The notes beneath the pieces were generated by a model that saw only the letters and a program-made list of their open reading frames with translations, had not been told where the DNA came from and made no database searches. A stretch of 61,244 nt of DNA, taken from positions 1 to 61,244 of the forward strand of contig NZ_MASS01000023.1 in NCBI RefSeq assembly GCF_001707885.1. Direction: 5' to 3'. This document shows, in pieces, positions 8,484 to 16,722 of the stretch; the first letter of the stretch is position 1, and the number at the start of each line of letters is the position of its first letter. Position numbers and translations under genes: made by a program. This stretch comes from Desulfosporosinus cupriresistens. Its GTDB lineage: Bacteria > Bacillota > Desulfitobacteriia > Desulfitobacteriales > Desulfitobacteriaceae.

Positions 8484-9500
8484 GTGAACAGTGACAATAT
8501 TACAAACAGGGATTTGCTAACAGCATTAAACACTATCTCCGGCGGACGGGTTCCCTTAAGTCTAGCTGAAATGTTTTCCGGTGAAAATCCTTTTGTAGTC
8601 ATCAAATCCTCAAACATTCCCGGAAAGGCCGTGATGGAGACACCGGGCTTGGTATTTGGACAAATCGACCAACCGGTCAGAAAATTAGCCGTGCTTATGA
8701 CTTTGACCGAGTCCGCAATTGAACTTGCCGCAGCCACTGGAGTCGATGCCATAGTTGCCCATCATCCTATTGCCGATGCTGCAAACAGCGGAGGAGTGAC
8801 TCTCAAGAATTATTTAGGGCTATATCGTATTAGCGCCTTTGAATTACATGAAGCATTTCATGGTTTACATCCAGGTTTAGCTATCCTGCATGGACATACA
8901 GCATTTAAGACAGAGATCGCTTATGGTGGGATTCCTGGCAACATTATGTATGTCGGGCAAGCATTGCCAGAAGTAAGATGTCTGGAAGACATTTTATTAC
9001 GCTTAGAAACACTAATGGGAATGGACGAAGATCGAAAAATGCTGGAGTTAGAGAAAGATGTTCGCCACTGCTCCGCAATCTCAGAAACTAATGTTTTGGC
9101 TGGAGCAAAGATAATCTGTGGTCAATCCGACAGTGAGGTGGAAACTATCCTACATATTTTTCCTCATACCGGTTTCAGCCCGGAACATCTTGCCCAGGCC
9201 ATGAGAGAACATCCGGAAATTGACACTTTGCTGGCCTCTATTAGTCGGGTGCCGGACCAACATCCTTTAATCGACAAGGCCAAAGAATTTGGACTTAATG
9301 TTATCGTGGGCAACTCGCACTCTTTAGAAATTTATGAAAATGGGTTGCCGCTGGCTATTGCTCTCCATAAATTATTACCCCAAGTTGAAGTGGTAATGTT
9401 TAGGGAACGTTGTACATCAACGCCTCTGAGACAGTTTGGTTCAACAGCTATCCAAAATTATGCGGATATGATTGTGGAGAAATATCTGATTAATAAGTAA
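8484..9500 (+). CDS. NIF3-like dinuclear metal-centre protein
   Basis: A 338-residue protein with the metal-ligand hallmarks of the NIF3/YbgI (GTP cyclohydrolase I type 2-like) family: VAHHPIAD near residue 95, HGHTAF near 140 and a C-terminal GNSHSLE. GTG 8484 is preferred because GGAGGG lies 7 bases upstream; an in-frame TTG at 8463 would overlap that site. Family members form hexameric rings binding two metals; the substrate is unproven. It is followed 13 bp later by a Gate-domain transporter, suggesting a shared, possibly nucleoside-related, job. Confidence 0.8.
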   Translation: MNSDNITNRDLLTALNTISGGRVPLSLAEMFSGENPFVVIKSSNIPGKAVMETPGLVFGQIDQPVRKLAVLMTLTESAIELAAATGVDAIVAHHPIADAANSGGVTLKNYLGLYRISAFELHEAFHGLHPGLAILHGHTAFKTEIAYGGIPGNIMYVGQALPEVRCLEDILLRLETLMGMDEDRKMLELEKDVRHCSAISETNVLAGAKIICGQSDSEVETILHIFPHTGFSPEHLAQAMREHPEIDTLLASISRVPDQHPLIDKAKEFGLNVIVGNSHSLEIYENGLPLAIALHKLLPQVEVVMFRERCTSTPLRQFGSTAIQNYADMIVEKYLINK

Positions 9501-9513
9501 GGAGGAAAGAATT

Positions 9514-10656
9514 ATGGTTAATCTGGAAGAAAATAAAAGGTCGCCAGGACAGGGCGCTCCCCCAAAACGAGTGATGACAGCCATCGAATATGTTGGACTG
9601 GTTCTAGTAGCCATGTTCATGCTTGGTCTGTTCTTTAAACCAAATACGATTGCCGGAGTTTTTGATGCAATGGTCAATAATGCCTATTCTATTTTTAAAG
9701 CATTTATCTTTGGCAATTGGAATAATGGAGTTTGGTCACCTTCTACGGTCGGGGTTGCAATCATAGTGAGCGTGATGACTGGCCGGATTTTAGAGCGGCT
9801 TGGTTTTACCGATGCCCTAATCCGGATTTTTGTGCCAATTATGAAATATTTCCGGGTAAACTCCGCCGTGGTTATTCCTGCTGTGTATAACATTTTAGGC
9901 GATATCAATGCTGCAGGTCGAATTGCTGGACCGATCCTGGTTAAAGCTGGTGCTACCAAAGACGAGCAGAAGATAGCCGTCGCAACGATGGTTCAATCCC
10001 AGCAATCGTTTTCCACTCTTATGCTTGGGCTGTTGGCGATGACCACCGTGGGGATCAAGGTTTTTCCTGTCGTTTTCATTACTGTTTTCCTCCCCCTCAT
10101 TATCGTACCGCCGTTACTCCGTCTTACGATATACCGTGATGCCAAAGCAGTTTCGCTCCAAGAGTTGCCGAGGTTTACCCCAAAAACAGCGTTTTTACCG
10201 ATGATTTTTGGCGCTGCCCGGGAAGGGGCTGAAGTACTGTTCTTGCTGATTATCCCGGCGGGAGTTGTTATATATGCGATCATCGGCGGGCTAGACTTTG
10301 CGGGAATTTGGGCGCCTATAAAGTCAGCTTTGACGAGCATGCTGTCTTTTCTCTCGATTGACCCAACTACAGGCATAATATCTGTCCTTGTTTCGCCTAC
10401 TTTAGCTATGGGAACATTAAAGGCTACTTTGGCCGCAAATCCTGCTGCAGTAGCTCCGCGGCTCGTAATTGGCTCTTTTGTTCTGGCATGTTCAGGATTC
10501 CCTTTTTCCGTCATATTCGGGCAAATTCCAGCGGTGTGGGCCGGCTGTACTGATCTGAGCGAGCGAGAGGCTATGATGGCTGCAATAATAGGAGCTGTTA
10601 TGAAACTTATTAGTACGGGCTTAATCGCAGGATTACTCGGTCAGTTATTTTTCTAA
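9514..10656 (+). CDS. Nucleoside-recognition (Gate domain) membrane transporter
   Basis: The 380-residue protein has about ten hydrophobic segments and two Gate-like halves (roughly 75-190 and 230-340), with conserved runs such as GDINAAGRIAGP and FSVIFGQIPAVW. Similar proteins (YjiH/SpmA/SpmB relatives) are thought to move nucleosides or related small molecules. An AAGGAGG site follows the NIF3-like stop, and both genes run as one unit. Confidence 0.8.
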   Translation: MVNLEENKRSPGQGAPPKRVMTAIEYVGLVLVAMFMLGLFFKPNTIAGVFDAMVNNAYSIFKAFIFGNWNNGVWSPSTVGVAIIVSVMTGRILERLGFTDALIRIFVPIMKYFRVNSAVVIPAVYNILGDINAAGRIAGPILVKAGATKDEQKIAVATMVQSQQSFSTLMLGLLAMTTVGIKVFPVVFITVFLPLIIVPPLLRLTIYRDAKAVSLQELPRFTPKTAFLPMIFGAAREGAEVLFLLIIPAGVVIYAIIGGLDFAGIWAPIKSALTSMLSFLSIDPTTGIISVLVSPTLAMGTLKATLAANPAAVAPRLVIGSFVLACSGFPFSVIFGQIPAVWAGCTDLSEREAMMAAIIGAVMKLISTGLIAGLLGQLFF

Positions 10657-10686
10657 TGACAAATGACAACATGTTTCCTGATTACT

Positions 10687-11181
10687 TTAGAGTTTTTGGG
10701 AGACTTCCTTAAATAACTTACGTTGAACAAAGGAAGAAAGAGGGATGTGACAACAATTATCTTCATCCCCGAACATGATTAAACCAGTCTGGTATAAAGG
10801 TATATTAAAGTGGTTCCCGTATTCATTTAGAAGACGCAGTCCTAAATTATCCACCAATACATCGGCATTGAGGACTGAATTTGTATGGATTGACAAAGAT
10901 AGGTCATCCGGTATGTTCGTTAGGGATAAGTACTGGGCAGGACGGGCTTCGATAGGACCCATTCCCGCCGGAAAAGAATTGAGATTGTAGTTTAGCCGAC
11001 GGCCTATTCCGGATAGTCGCTTGTCACTGGTAACAATAGCTGCAAAGCGATAGACGTCCAGTCCTAATGATTCAGGAATAATCTTTCCGTCAGTCCATAG
11101 AGCAGTTTGGAAATATGTATCCGGATTAATTGAGAGTGGTTTGTGAGCATAAATTTCTACTGCTAGTTTCACCTCGTTCAC
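10687..11181 (-). CDS. Hypothetical 164-residue protein
   Basis: Not recognised. It is soluble, with no signal peptide, and of mixed alpha/beta composition, including the segments AVEIYAHKPLSINPD and GIGRRLNYNLNSFPAG. It lies convergent to the Gate transporter with a 30-bp gap. An ACGGTGAACGAGGTG context leaves the start at 11181 plausible but not certain. Codon use and length favour a real gene. Confidence 0.55.
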   Translation of the reverse strand: MNEVKLAVEIYAHKPLSINPDTYFQTALWTDGKIIPESLGLDVYRFAAIVTSDKRLSGIGRRLNYNLNSFPAGMGPIEARPAQYLSLTNIPDDLSLSIHTNSVLNADVLVDNLGLRLLNEYGNHFNIPLYQTGLIMFGDEDNCCHIPLSSFVQRKLFKEVSQKL

Positions 11182-11299
11182 CGTCTTTCACTTTTTGCTC
11201 CACTATATGATGTCGGGTGATAATCGGTGTCACTTTTTACTAATGCCCCCGTATTCAAAGAGCAATCTTTGGTGCAGGGGTTTCAATTTTTCTAATCTG

Positions 11300-11336
11300 T
11301 TTATAATACCTGTGCTTTTGGTTTTTTGCTTAGGAT
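11300..11336 (+). repeat. Dispersed terminator-like repeat, right half
   Basis: TTATAATACCTGTGCTTTTG and the following TTTTTTGCTTAGGA match the right half of the repeat at 54298-54345. The left arm is disrupted: AGCA and CAGG are separated by about ten bases near 11261-11280. The 11182-11376 gap holds nothing else recognisable. Confidence 0.6.
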
Positions 11337-11376
11337 TTCCGGTCAGAAAGACTCAATTCCTCGAGACAAAAGATTA

Positions 11377-11430
11377 TTGACATATGTTCAAATGGTTAGT
11401 ATAATTCAAGTCAATAAAGGGCATATGCCA
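11377..11430 (+). promoter_or_regulatory. Sigma-A promoter plus GGCATATGCC operator, copy 2 of shared module
   Basis: TTGACA (11377-11382) and TATAAT (11400-11405) have a perfect 17-bp spacer. The palindrome GGCATATGCC lies at 11420-11429, followed by a GACGAGGAAGTATT stretch like the DUF5320 ribosome site of copy 1. The module now drives the ferredoxin gene. Confidence 0.85.
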
Positions 11431-11543
11431 ATAAAGACGAGGAAGTATTTTCAGATAATGGTAATAGTTGTAACGGCTCAAATTAGGCACGGATCCTGTA
11501 GAAGTTTTGTTCAAAGAGAAAATAATTTTAAGGAGGATACAAT

Positions 11544-11732
11544 ATGATTGCTGAAGTAGACCAAGACCAGTGTATCGGATGTGAATCCTGCCCCGAATTT
11601 TGTCCTGAGGTCTTTAAGATGGGGGCCGATGGGTTAGCAGTAGCTTACACAAACCCCATTCCGAGTGAATATGAGGCAGCCGCCAAAGAGGCTGCTGAGG
11701 GCTGCCCAGCACACTGTATTACCATTAAATAG
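11544..11732 (+). CDS. Small [4Fe-4S] ferredoxin
   Basis: This 62-residue protein has CIGCESC at residues 10-16, Cys20-Pro and GCPAHC near 53-58. Cys10, 13, 16 and 54 would hold one [4Fe-4S] cluster; Cys20 and Cys58 may form the disulfide known from one-cluster ferredoxins such as those of Thermotoga and Desulfovibrio. It is a low-potential soluble electron carrier. GGAGG precedes the ATG, and the shared TTGACATATGTTCAA promoter lies 140 bp upstream. Confidence 0.9.
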   Translation: MIAEVDQDQCIGCESCPEFCPEVFKMGADGLAVAYTNPIPSEYEAAAKEAAEGCPAHCITIK

Positions 11733-11814
11733 CAAGTTCTAACTAGGTAAAGGAGGATGTTTTTTTTCGCTTCAGTACATATTTCGAGTGGAGTTGAATG
11801 AAGAATGCTCTCCT

Positions 11815-11968
11815 GGCCAGATTGTGTCCTACAAAGCAGTTAAGGAATAGCGCTTTTTATACTGTTTTCAGAAACTATCCGATCATAATTCTTCTTAGCA
11901 CAGTGTTAGCAAAACAACTCGATTAGCCTATTCACATAATGGCAATTACGTTTCGCTACAATCTGGCC
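11815..11968. repeat. 154-bp element bounded by 11-bp inverted repeats
   Basis: GGCCAGATTGT (11815-11825) and its exact complement ACAATCTGGCC (11958-11968) flank an interior with no coding frame. The layout resembles a MITE. No clear target-site duplication was seen. It occupies most of the 307-base gap between ferredoxin and the HdrD-like gene. Confidence 0.4.
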
Positions 11969-12039
11969 TAGTATTTTTAATGGCCCAGTTAAGAGAATTG
12001 CTGAGTGAATTTTAATTTAATGTCGGAGGGGATCGTAAG

Positions 12040-13269
12040 ATGGAGGAACCAATACGAATTAAACGTTTAGATTCGAGCTTACGTGATGAAATAGCAGAAT
12101 TATTGAATGGCTATGATTTTTCTAATTGCCTTACTTGTGGTATGTGTACGGCTGGCTGTATTTATAGTGATCTTCATAATGATCAAGACCCTCGTAAGTT
12201 CATACGGAAAGTAGCTCTAGGTATGCGAGAAGAAGCAGAAAATGATCCCTTTATCTGGAATTGTACTATGTGTAATCGATGTACGGTGGAATGCCCAATG
12301 GGAGTAAATATGAACGCACTCACAAGAGCCTTCCGAGGAAAAGTGGAAAGGGCACCCGGTTATTTGCAAGTTATTGCGGATGATCATATACGAACAGGTA
12401 ATCAGATGGGTGTCGAACAAATTGAGTATGAGGAGACATTAGAATGGATTGAAGAAATGATGCAGGAAGATTTGAAGGATCCGACTTATAAGATTCCGTT
12501 AGATGTTCCTAATGCAGACTTCTTTTTTGGATTCAATGCTCGGGAGATTAAACATTATCCAGCTGATCTGCAAAGTATACTAAATGTTTTCCACGCCGCC
12601 AAAGCAAACTTTACAATTAGCTCTAAGCGCTGGGATGCTACTAATATTTGTTTGTTCACAGGCAAAAACGATGAATTCGCTGAAATATCACGCCCGATGT
12701 TTGAAGAAGCTGAGAGGTTAAACTCTAAGGAAATTATCGTCACAGAATGTGGACATGCTTTCCGATCGACCAGAGTATTTGCTCGTGATTACTGGAAAGG
12801 CAAACAGCTCCCTGTTCGCCATATAATGGAGTTGTATGAAGATTGGATTAGAGATGGCACATTAAAACTAGATAAGACCAGAAATACAATCCCAGTAACC
12901 CTACATGATCCCTGTAATACGGTTCGTAAAGAGGGGATTGTTGAGCCTCAACGCTATGTGTTGAGTAATACTGTAATGGATTTTCGTGAAATGTTCCCTA
13001 ACAGGGAGTATAACTTTTGTTGTGGAGCTGGTGGGGGAGCGGGAGCCGTCGCTGAAACTAAAGCAATGCGTATGGTTAAAGCCAAACCTAAAGTTGATCA
13101 ACTAGTGGCTACTGGTGCGACAATTGGATGCATCCCTTGCCATAACTGCATGGATCAGTTTGTTGACATGAATAAGCATTACAAACTTGGTATGAAAATG
13201 ATGCATCTCACTGCCTTAATAGAAGTTGCCTTGGGTTTAGTAGATGAGGATAAGCAATTTTTTCATTGA
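12040..13269 (+). CDS. HdrD/DsrK/TmcB-like (4Fe-4S)(CCG) protein
   Basis: The 409-residue protein carries two [4Fe-4S] motifs, CLTCGMCTAGC (Cys30-40) and CTMCNRCTVECP (Cys75-85), then two CCG-type halves (HDPCN with FCCGAGGG, and CIPCHNC near the end) that in HdrB/HdrD form an unusual cluster at a disulfide-reducing site. In sulfate reducers such proteins (DsrK, TmcB) link membrane electron carriers to thiol/disulfide or DsrC chemistry. Length fits HdrD/TmcB better than DsrK. No membrane cytochrome partner is adjacent. GGAGGGG supports the start. Confidence 0.85.
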   Translation: MEEPIRIKRLDSSLRDEIAELLNGYDFSNCLTCGMCTAGCIYSDLHNDQDPRKFIRKVALGMREEAENDPFIWNCTMCNRCTVECPMGVNMNALTRAFRGKVERAPGYLQVIADDHIRTGNQMGVEQIEYEETLEWIEEMMQEDLKDPTYKIPLDVPNADFFFGFNAREIKHYPADLQSILNVFHAAKANFTISSKRWDATNICLFTGKNDEFAEISRPMFEEAERLNSKEIIVTECGHAFRSTRVFARDYWKGKQLPVRHIMELYEDWIRDGTLKLDKTRNTIPVTLHDPCNTVRKEGIVEPQRYVLSNTVMDFREMFPNREYNFCCGAGGGAGAVAETKAMRMVKAKPKVDQLVATGATIGCIPCHNCMDQFVDMNKHYKLGMKMMHLTALIEVALGLVDEDKQFFH

Positions 13270-13392
13270 TTTATTTTATTTCACGCGGTACAGTGGAATA
13301 GTGGCATAGCATTAAGTTTTTACTTTTACTTATCAGAAAAAGGATAAAACCCCCGACAGTGCCATCAGCATTCGTACAGGGACCGAATTTAG

Positions 13393-13441
13393 AGCACGGG
13401 TCAAGTGATTTTGCCTGTGCTTTTGGTTTTGGGCTTAGGAT
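13393..13441 (+). repeat. Dispersed terminator-like repeat, full copy
   Basis: AGCACGGG and CCTGTGCT bracket a short loop and are followed by TTTTGGTTTTGGGCTTAGGA. It is the same element as at 54298. It sits in the 365-base gap after the HdrD-like gene and could end that transcript. Confidence 0.65.
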
Positions 13442-13634
13442 ATAAAACGGAATTTGATGTAAGTAAAGCCTAATACTACGGCCAAAAGACAATTGAATTA
13501 AATGTGGGAGGAGTTACTACATATTACAAACATATAGTCTGCTTGCTATTCATACAAAGTAATTAAAGAGCTCAGAGGAAACTGATTATAACAATGAGAA
13601 GCCTGTCATTGAAGTTGAATGATCGGGGTGCTGT

Positions 13635-13943
13635 ATGATAACAGTTGAACTCATAAAAAAAGCCAGAAGTATACTCGGAGTAACGGATGCAGCGGATATG
13701 AACATGATCCGAAGTGCATACCGGAAATTAGCTAAACAATACCACCCTGATCGTAATCGAGATGATAAAAGCATAGAGGAGAAATTCAAATTAATTACAG
13801 AGGCTTACGAAATTCTTTGCGGGGAAAAGAATGCAGGGAGATATGGTATTTTGAAGACTAATACGGATAATGCAAATGAGCCATCTTATGATGATAAATC
13901 CTACTGGGAATGGTGGATGGAACGATTTAAGGACATATTATAA
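13635..13943 (+). CDS. Short J-domain protein
   Basis: A 102-residue protein whose first ~75 residues form a J domain with the essential HPD in QYHPDRN (~37). No G/F-rich region, zinc finger or C-terminal substrate domain follows; the tail ends YWEWWMERFKDIL. It could stimulate a DnaK ATPase for a specialised client. Two unknown paralogues follow on the same strand, so a functional link is possible. GGGGTG before the ATG is a weak ribosome site. Confidence 0.85.
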   Translation: MITVELIKKARSILGVTDAADMNMIRSAYRKLAKQYHPDRNRDDKSIEEKFKLITEAYEILCGEKNAGRYGILKTNTDNANEPSYDDKSYWEWWMERFKDIL

Positions 13944-14005
13944 GTAACATTTTTATTAAAATGGGAAACTAACATTAACTTACTAAGATCTTGGAGGCTA
14001 TATGT

Positions 14006-14563
14006 GTGAAGGTTACATATGTCGAACGTCAATATGAGAATAAAGTCTTTCCCAAAGGTCAATTTAAGCAATTTGCTCAAAAAATAGCTCGGTTTTGTAA
14101 CTTATCGATAACCGACCTTTTTATCTTAATACACCGAAAAGATAATAATTTTGAGACAAGATCTACAGTCGACGACCTAATGAATATCTGGGAGATCGGC
14201 AAGACAATTAGTAGTCTTGCATTCCATTCTAGTTTTAGTATTATAAAGTTTAGACTTCAGTTGTACTCGAATGCTTTGAATATTACGTACAATATTAAGG
14301 GTGATATAGAAAATGCTAAGCACATCGTATTCTTGACAGAAAACACTTTGGAGCTTACAAGGCTCAGTGAACAAGGGACTGGCGAGTTGACCTTAGATAG
14401 TGATGAGGTAACTAATAAACGGGAATTCTTTGAAATTGAAGAATCATTATTTAACCTTATGAAACAGGTTTATGAAAGGGCAACTGAAAATTCGGTTGGA
14501 TCATTTGACAAGTATTTTAACCAAGTGATCAAGTTGCGTTGCCAAGAGCGTATAGATGGTTAA
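14006..14563 (+). CDS. Unknown protein, first of a tandem paralogous pair
   Basis: Not recognised; 185 residues. It begins VKVTYVERQYENKVFPKGQF and shares a whole-length pattern with the next gene: RQYENK near the start, a central SNALN-(Y/V) block, a TENTLELTRL block and a LMKQVYER-TEN segment near the end. The GTG start matches the partner's start in context and follows TTGGAGG. No membrane segment or catalytic motif is apparent. It was probably produced by local duplication, and it shares the strand with the J-domain gene. Confidence 0.7.
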   Translation: MKVTYVERQYENKVFPKGQFKQFAQKIARFCNLSITDLFILIHRKDNNFETRSTVDDLMNIWEIGKTISSLAFHSSFSIIKFRLQLYSNALNITYNIKGDIENAKHIVFLTENTLELTRLSEQGTGELTLDSDEVTNKREFFEIEESLFNLMKQVYERATENSVGSFDKYFNQVIKLRCQERIDG

Positions 14564-14646
14564 AATACTTGGTGCAAAAAATTACAACTAGTACTCTACT
14601 CAGAAAGCTAATTCTCTATAAGTTCAGAGAAAGAGGGTAACGCATA

Positions 14647-15285
14647 GTGAGTATAGAAGTTACACGTCAATACGAAAACAAACTCTTTGATAAAGGTGAA
14701 TTTAAGAAATTCGTTCTAAAATTATGTCGATTCCTTAATATATTACCATCCGATGGTTACACTTTCATACGTCAAAAGGATCAAGATTTTGAGATAAGCT
14801 CTAAAGTCACCTTTGATGAATTAGAAAACATCTATTATATTGGAACTACGGTTAGTCGTCTAGATTTTCATTATAATATTATTAAGTTAAGTTCTACGTC
14901 ATGCTCAAATGCATTGAATGTTTTATACGTAATAAATGGTAATATGAAATATTCCGAAAAACTTATATTTTTTGTAGAGAACATACTTGAAATCACCAGA
15001 CTTACAGAAGAGCTAAGCGAGTTGACCAATGGTCATCGTCAGGATACTCTAGACATCTCTACCGTAGAAAAATCTAAAGGTGTCATAGAAGCAGTACGAT
15101 CCATTGAACCTTCTGTAGAGGGAGTTAATAAACGGCAATTTCTCGAAATTGAAAAACCAGTACTTAAACTTATGAAACAGGTTTATGAAAGAGAAACTGA
15201 AAATACTGTGGGATGGACATTAGAAAAGTATCTTCATCAAGTGATCCAGGCCCATTGCCAAGAGATTATGGGTTATAATCAATGA
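14647..15285 (+). CDS. Unknown protein, second of a tandem paralogous pair
   Basis: Not recognised; 212 residues. It aligns along its length with the protein at 14006-14563 (RQYENKLFDKGEFKKF, CSNALNVLYV, VENILEITRL, LMKQVYERETENTVG) but carries about 25 extra residues around position 140. Divergence is considerable, so the duplication is not recent and both copies are kept. GTG start with upstream AAAGAGGG. A strong terminator follows. Confidence 0.7.
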   Translation: MSIEVTRQYENKLFDKGEFKKFVLKLCRFLNILPSDGYTFIRQKDQDFEISSKVTFDELENIYYIGTTVSRLDFHYNIIKLSSTSCSNALNVLYVINGNMKYSEKLIFFVENILEITRLTEELSELTNGHRQDTLDISTVEKSKGVIEAVRSIEPSVEGVNKRQFLEIEKPVLKLMKQVYERETENTVGWTLEKYLHQVIQAHCQEIMGYNQ

Positions 15286-15324
15286 AAAATGATATTAATC
15301 GAAATATGGCGAGGTAATAATGAA

Positions 15325-15374
15325 ACCCAACCGACGATTGAGGTGCCCATGCATCTTAGTCGGCGGTTTTTTAT
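15325..15374 (+). terminator. Intrinsic terminator after the paralogous pair
   Basis: AACCGAC pairs with GTCGGCGGTT around a longer interrupted stem, followed by T6. Confidence 0.8.
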
Positions 15375-15418
15375 TTTAATATAAGCTTGATGTGAAATCT
15401 ATAAAGACATTATGGTTA

Positions 15419-15470
15419 TTGACATATGTTCAAAACCATGCAATAATAGCCTTATAAAGGGCATATGCCA
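15419..15470 (+). promoter_or_regulatory. Sigma-A promoter plus GGCATATGCC operator, copy 3 of shared module
   Basis: TTGACA (15419-15424), a 17-bp spacer, and AATAAT (15442-15447). GGCATATGCC lies at 15460-15469. TTGACATATGTTCAAAAC is the same as at 4318. It drives the intact DUF5320 gene. Confidence 0.85.
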
Positions 15471-15495
15471 AAAAATTATAAAGGAGACGATAAAT

Positions 15496-15747
15496 TTGCC
15501 AGGAAGAGATGGAACAGGGCCAACAGAACGTGGAGTGGCGAGCGGAAGAGGTTTAGCCTATTGCCAGGGAACAAAGGCTGTTCGTAGCACTACTGGATTA
15601 GGACAAGGATTAGGTTCCAGAAGAGGCCATAGAAATTTTGCAGCAGACTTAACCGTATCCAAAACACAAAAGGAATTGCTGCAAGAGCAAAAAGCGTTCC
15701 TTGAAAGCAAGCTTGATATCATAAGCAAGCAATTACAGAGCTTGTAA
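15496..15747 (+). CDS. DUF5320 family protein
   Basis: The 83-residue protein begins at TTG 15496 (LPGRDGTGP, corresponding to the family's MPRGDRTGP-type start), preceded by AAAGGAGACG. A Gly/Arg-rich first half (SGRGLAYCQGT, GLGQGLGSRRGHR) is followed by a coiled-coil tail (KELLQEQKAFLESKLDIISK). Such proteins typically lie beside NifX/NifB-like and Mrp-like genes and may bind metal or Fe-S clusters; function unknown. It is the living counterpart of the relic at 4390-4564, with the same promoter module. Confidence 0.82.
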   Translation: MPGRDGTGPTERGVASGRGLAYCQGTKAVRSTTGLGQGLGSRRGHRNFAADLTVSKTQKELLQEQKAFLESKLDIISKQLQSL

Positions 15748-15753
15748 GATGCA

Positions 15754-15789
15754 GCAAAATTAGCAGGAGAACTCTCCTGTTAATTTTGC
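15754..15789. terminator. Hairpin after DUF5320 gene
   Basis: GCAAAATTAGCAGGAGA pairs with TCTCCTGTTAATTTTGC across two bases. A diverged version of the same stretch follows the DUF5320 relic (about 4570-4620), so promoter, gene and hairpin were duplicated together. It may stop transcripts from both sides. Confidence 0.75.
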
Positions 15790-15849
15790 GCAAATTGAAG
15801 AGAAGCTCCAGCTGTTCAGCAAAAATGAAAATGCTATAGGAATTATATT

Positions 15850-16410
15850 TTACTTTGAGAGTAACTCTCCAGCGGTAAATGCTTGTTTTAATAATTCACC
15901 CGATAACTTGAAATTAGGCGAACCTGTATGTGAACAAAGCAAGCTATCTGTAAGCTCCCAACCGAACATAGAGAATGTGCCATTGACGAACTGGATTGTG
16001 GCTTGAAACGCATCTTTGTTCTCGTTTCCTTGTGAGAAAATAGTAACTGCTTTTTTTCCAGGATAACGAGCTTGGAATGGGAATCCAGTGCCTACAAGCA
16101 TAGGGTACATTCTATCAAGCCATTGCTTTGATTGCCCTGAGATTTGCATGAAATAAATGGGTGAGCCAAAAATTACACCGTCAGCATTTTTAATATCCTC
16201 GTACATTGGTTGTAAATAATCTTTTGTTGCGCAGCCCTCATGACTCCTACAATAGAAACAGCCTTGGCAGCCCTTGATACCATCGTCGTTAAGGTCGTAG
16301 ATTTTTACTTCAGCACCTTTTGATTGAGCTCCTTTGATTACTTCCTGAATTAGTTTAGAGGTATACCCGTTTTTTCTTGGACTACCAATAAATGCGATAA
16401 TTTTACTCAT
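15850..16410 (-). CDS. Iron-sulfur flavoprotein / NADPH-dependent FMN reductase family
   Basis: This 186-residue protein has a flavodoxin-like fold with the FMN phosphate loop in IGSPRKNGYTSKL (~8-20), the compact Cys motif GCQGCFYCRSHEGC (C-x2-C-x2-C-x5-C, about 48-60) of archaeal-type iron-sulfur flavoproteins, and FGSPIYFMQISG. It probably moves electrons between ferredoxin and FMN-dependent acceptors. ATG 16410 is chosen because GGAGGG sits 7 bases upstream. It is convergent with the DUF5320 gene. Confidence 0.85.
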   Translation of the reverse strand: MSKIIAFIGSPRKNGYTSKLIQEVIKGAQSKGAEVKIYDLNDDGIKGCQGCFYCRSHEGCATKDYLQPMYEDIKNADGVIFGSPIYFMQISGQSKQWLDRMYPMLVGTGFPFQARYPGKKAVTIFSQGNENKDAFQATIQFVNGTFSMFGWELTDSLLCSHTGSPNFKLSGELLKQAFTAGELLSK

Positions 16411-16662
16411 GATATGACCCTCCATTTAAATATTTTTTAATATAGCAAAATTATATCAGTATAATTGGGCTAAAGGCAAAAGAAACAAAGGGGAGCGTAC
16501 CATTGGAAGGTCTGGTTTTTTTGTATTCTCTTGTAATCTTTCATAACGAAAAGGGCAACGGAAGGTACATATGATTTATTCGGTGTAAATAAAAAAAGGC
16601 CGTTTATAGAGAACTTCTACCCCCTAAAAATAAGTTCTTACCCCGTATCATAAAATGGACTG

Positions 16663-16692
16663 AAAAGCCATCTGATGTGGTGGCTCTTTTCG
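16663..16692 (+). terminator. Terminator-like hairpin just upstream of the PBP gene
   Basis: AAAAGCCA and TGGCTCTTTT form a short stem about 30 bases before the PBP start. It could block upstream read-through or act as an attenuator. Apart from this, 16426-16722 shows only AT-rich sequence. Confidence 0.5.
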
Positions 16693-16722
16693 TGTCTGTC
16701 AAAAGGGGAGGATCTTATCTTA

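Noticed and set aside
9993..10514. Long antisense frame inside the Gate-domain transporter
   Set aside because: Pure shadow of a real gene; its composition follows the opposite strand's codons.
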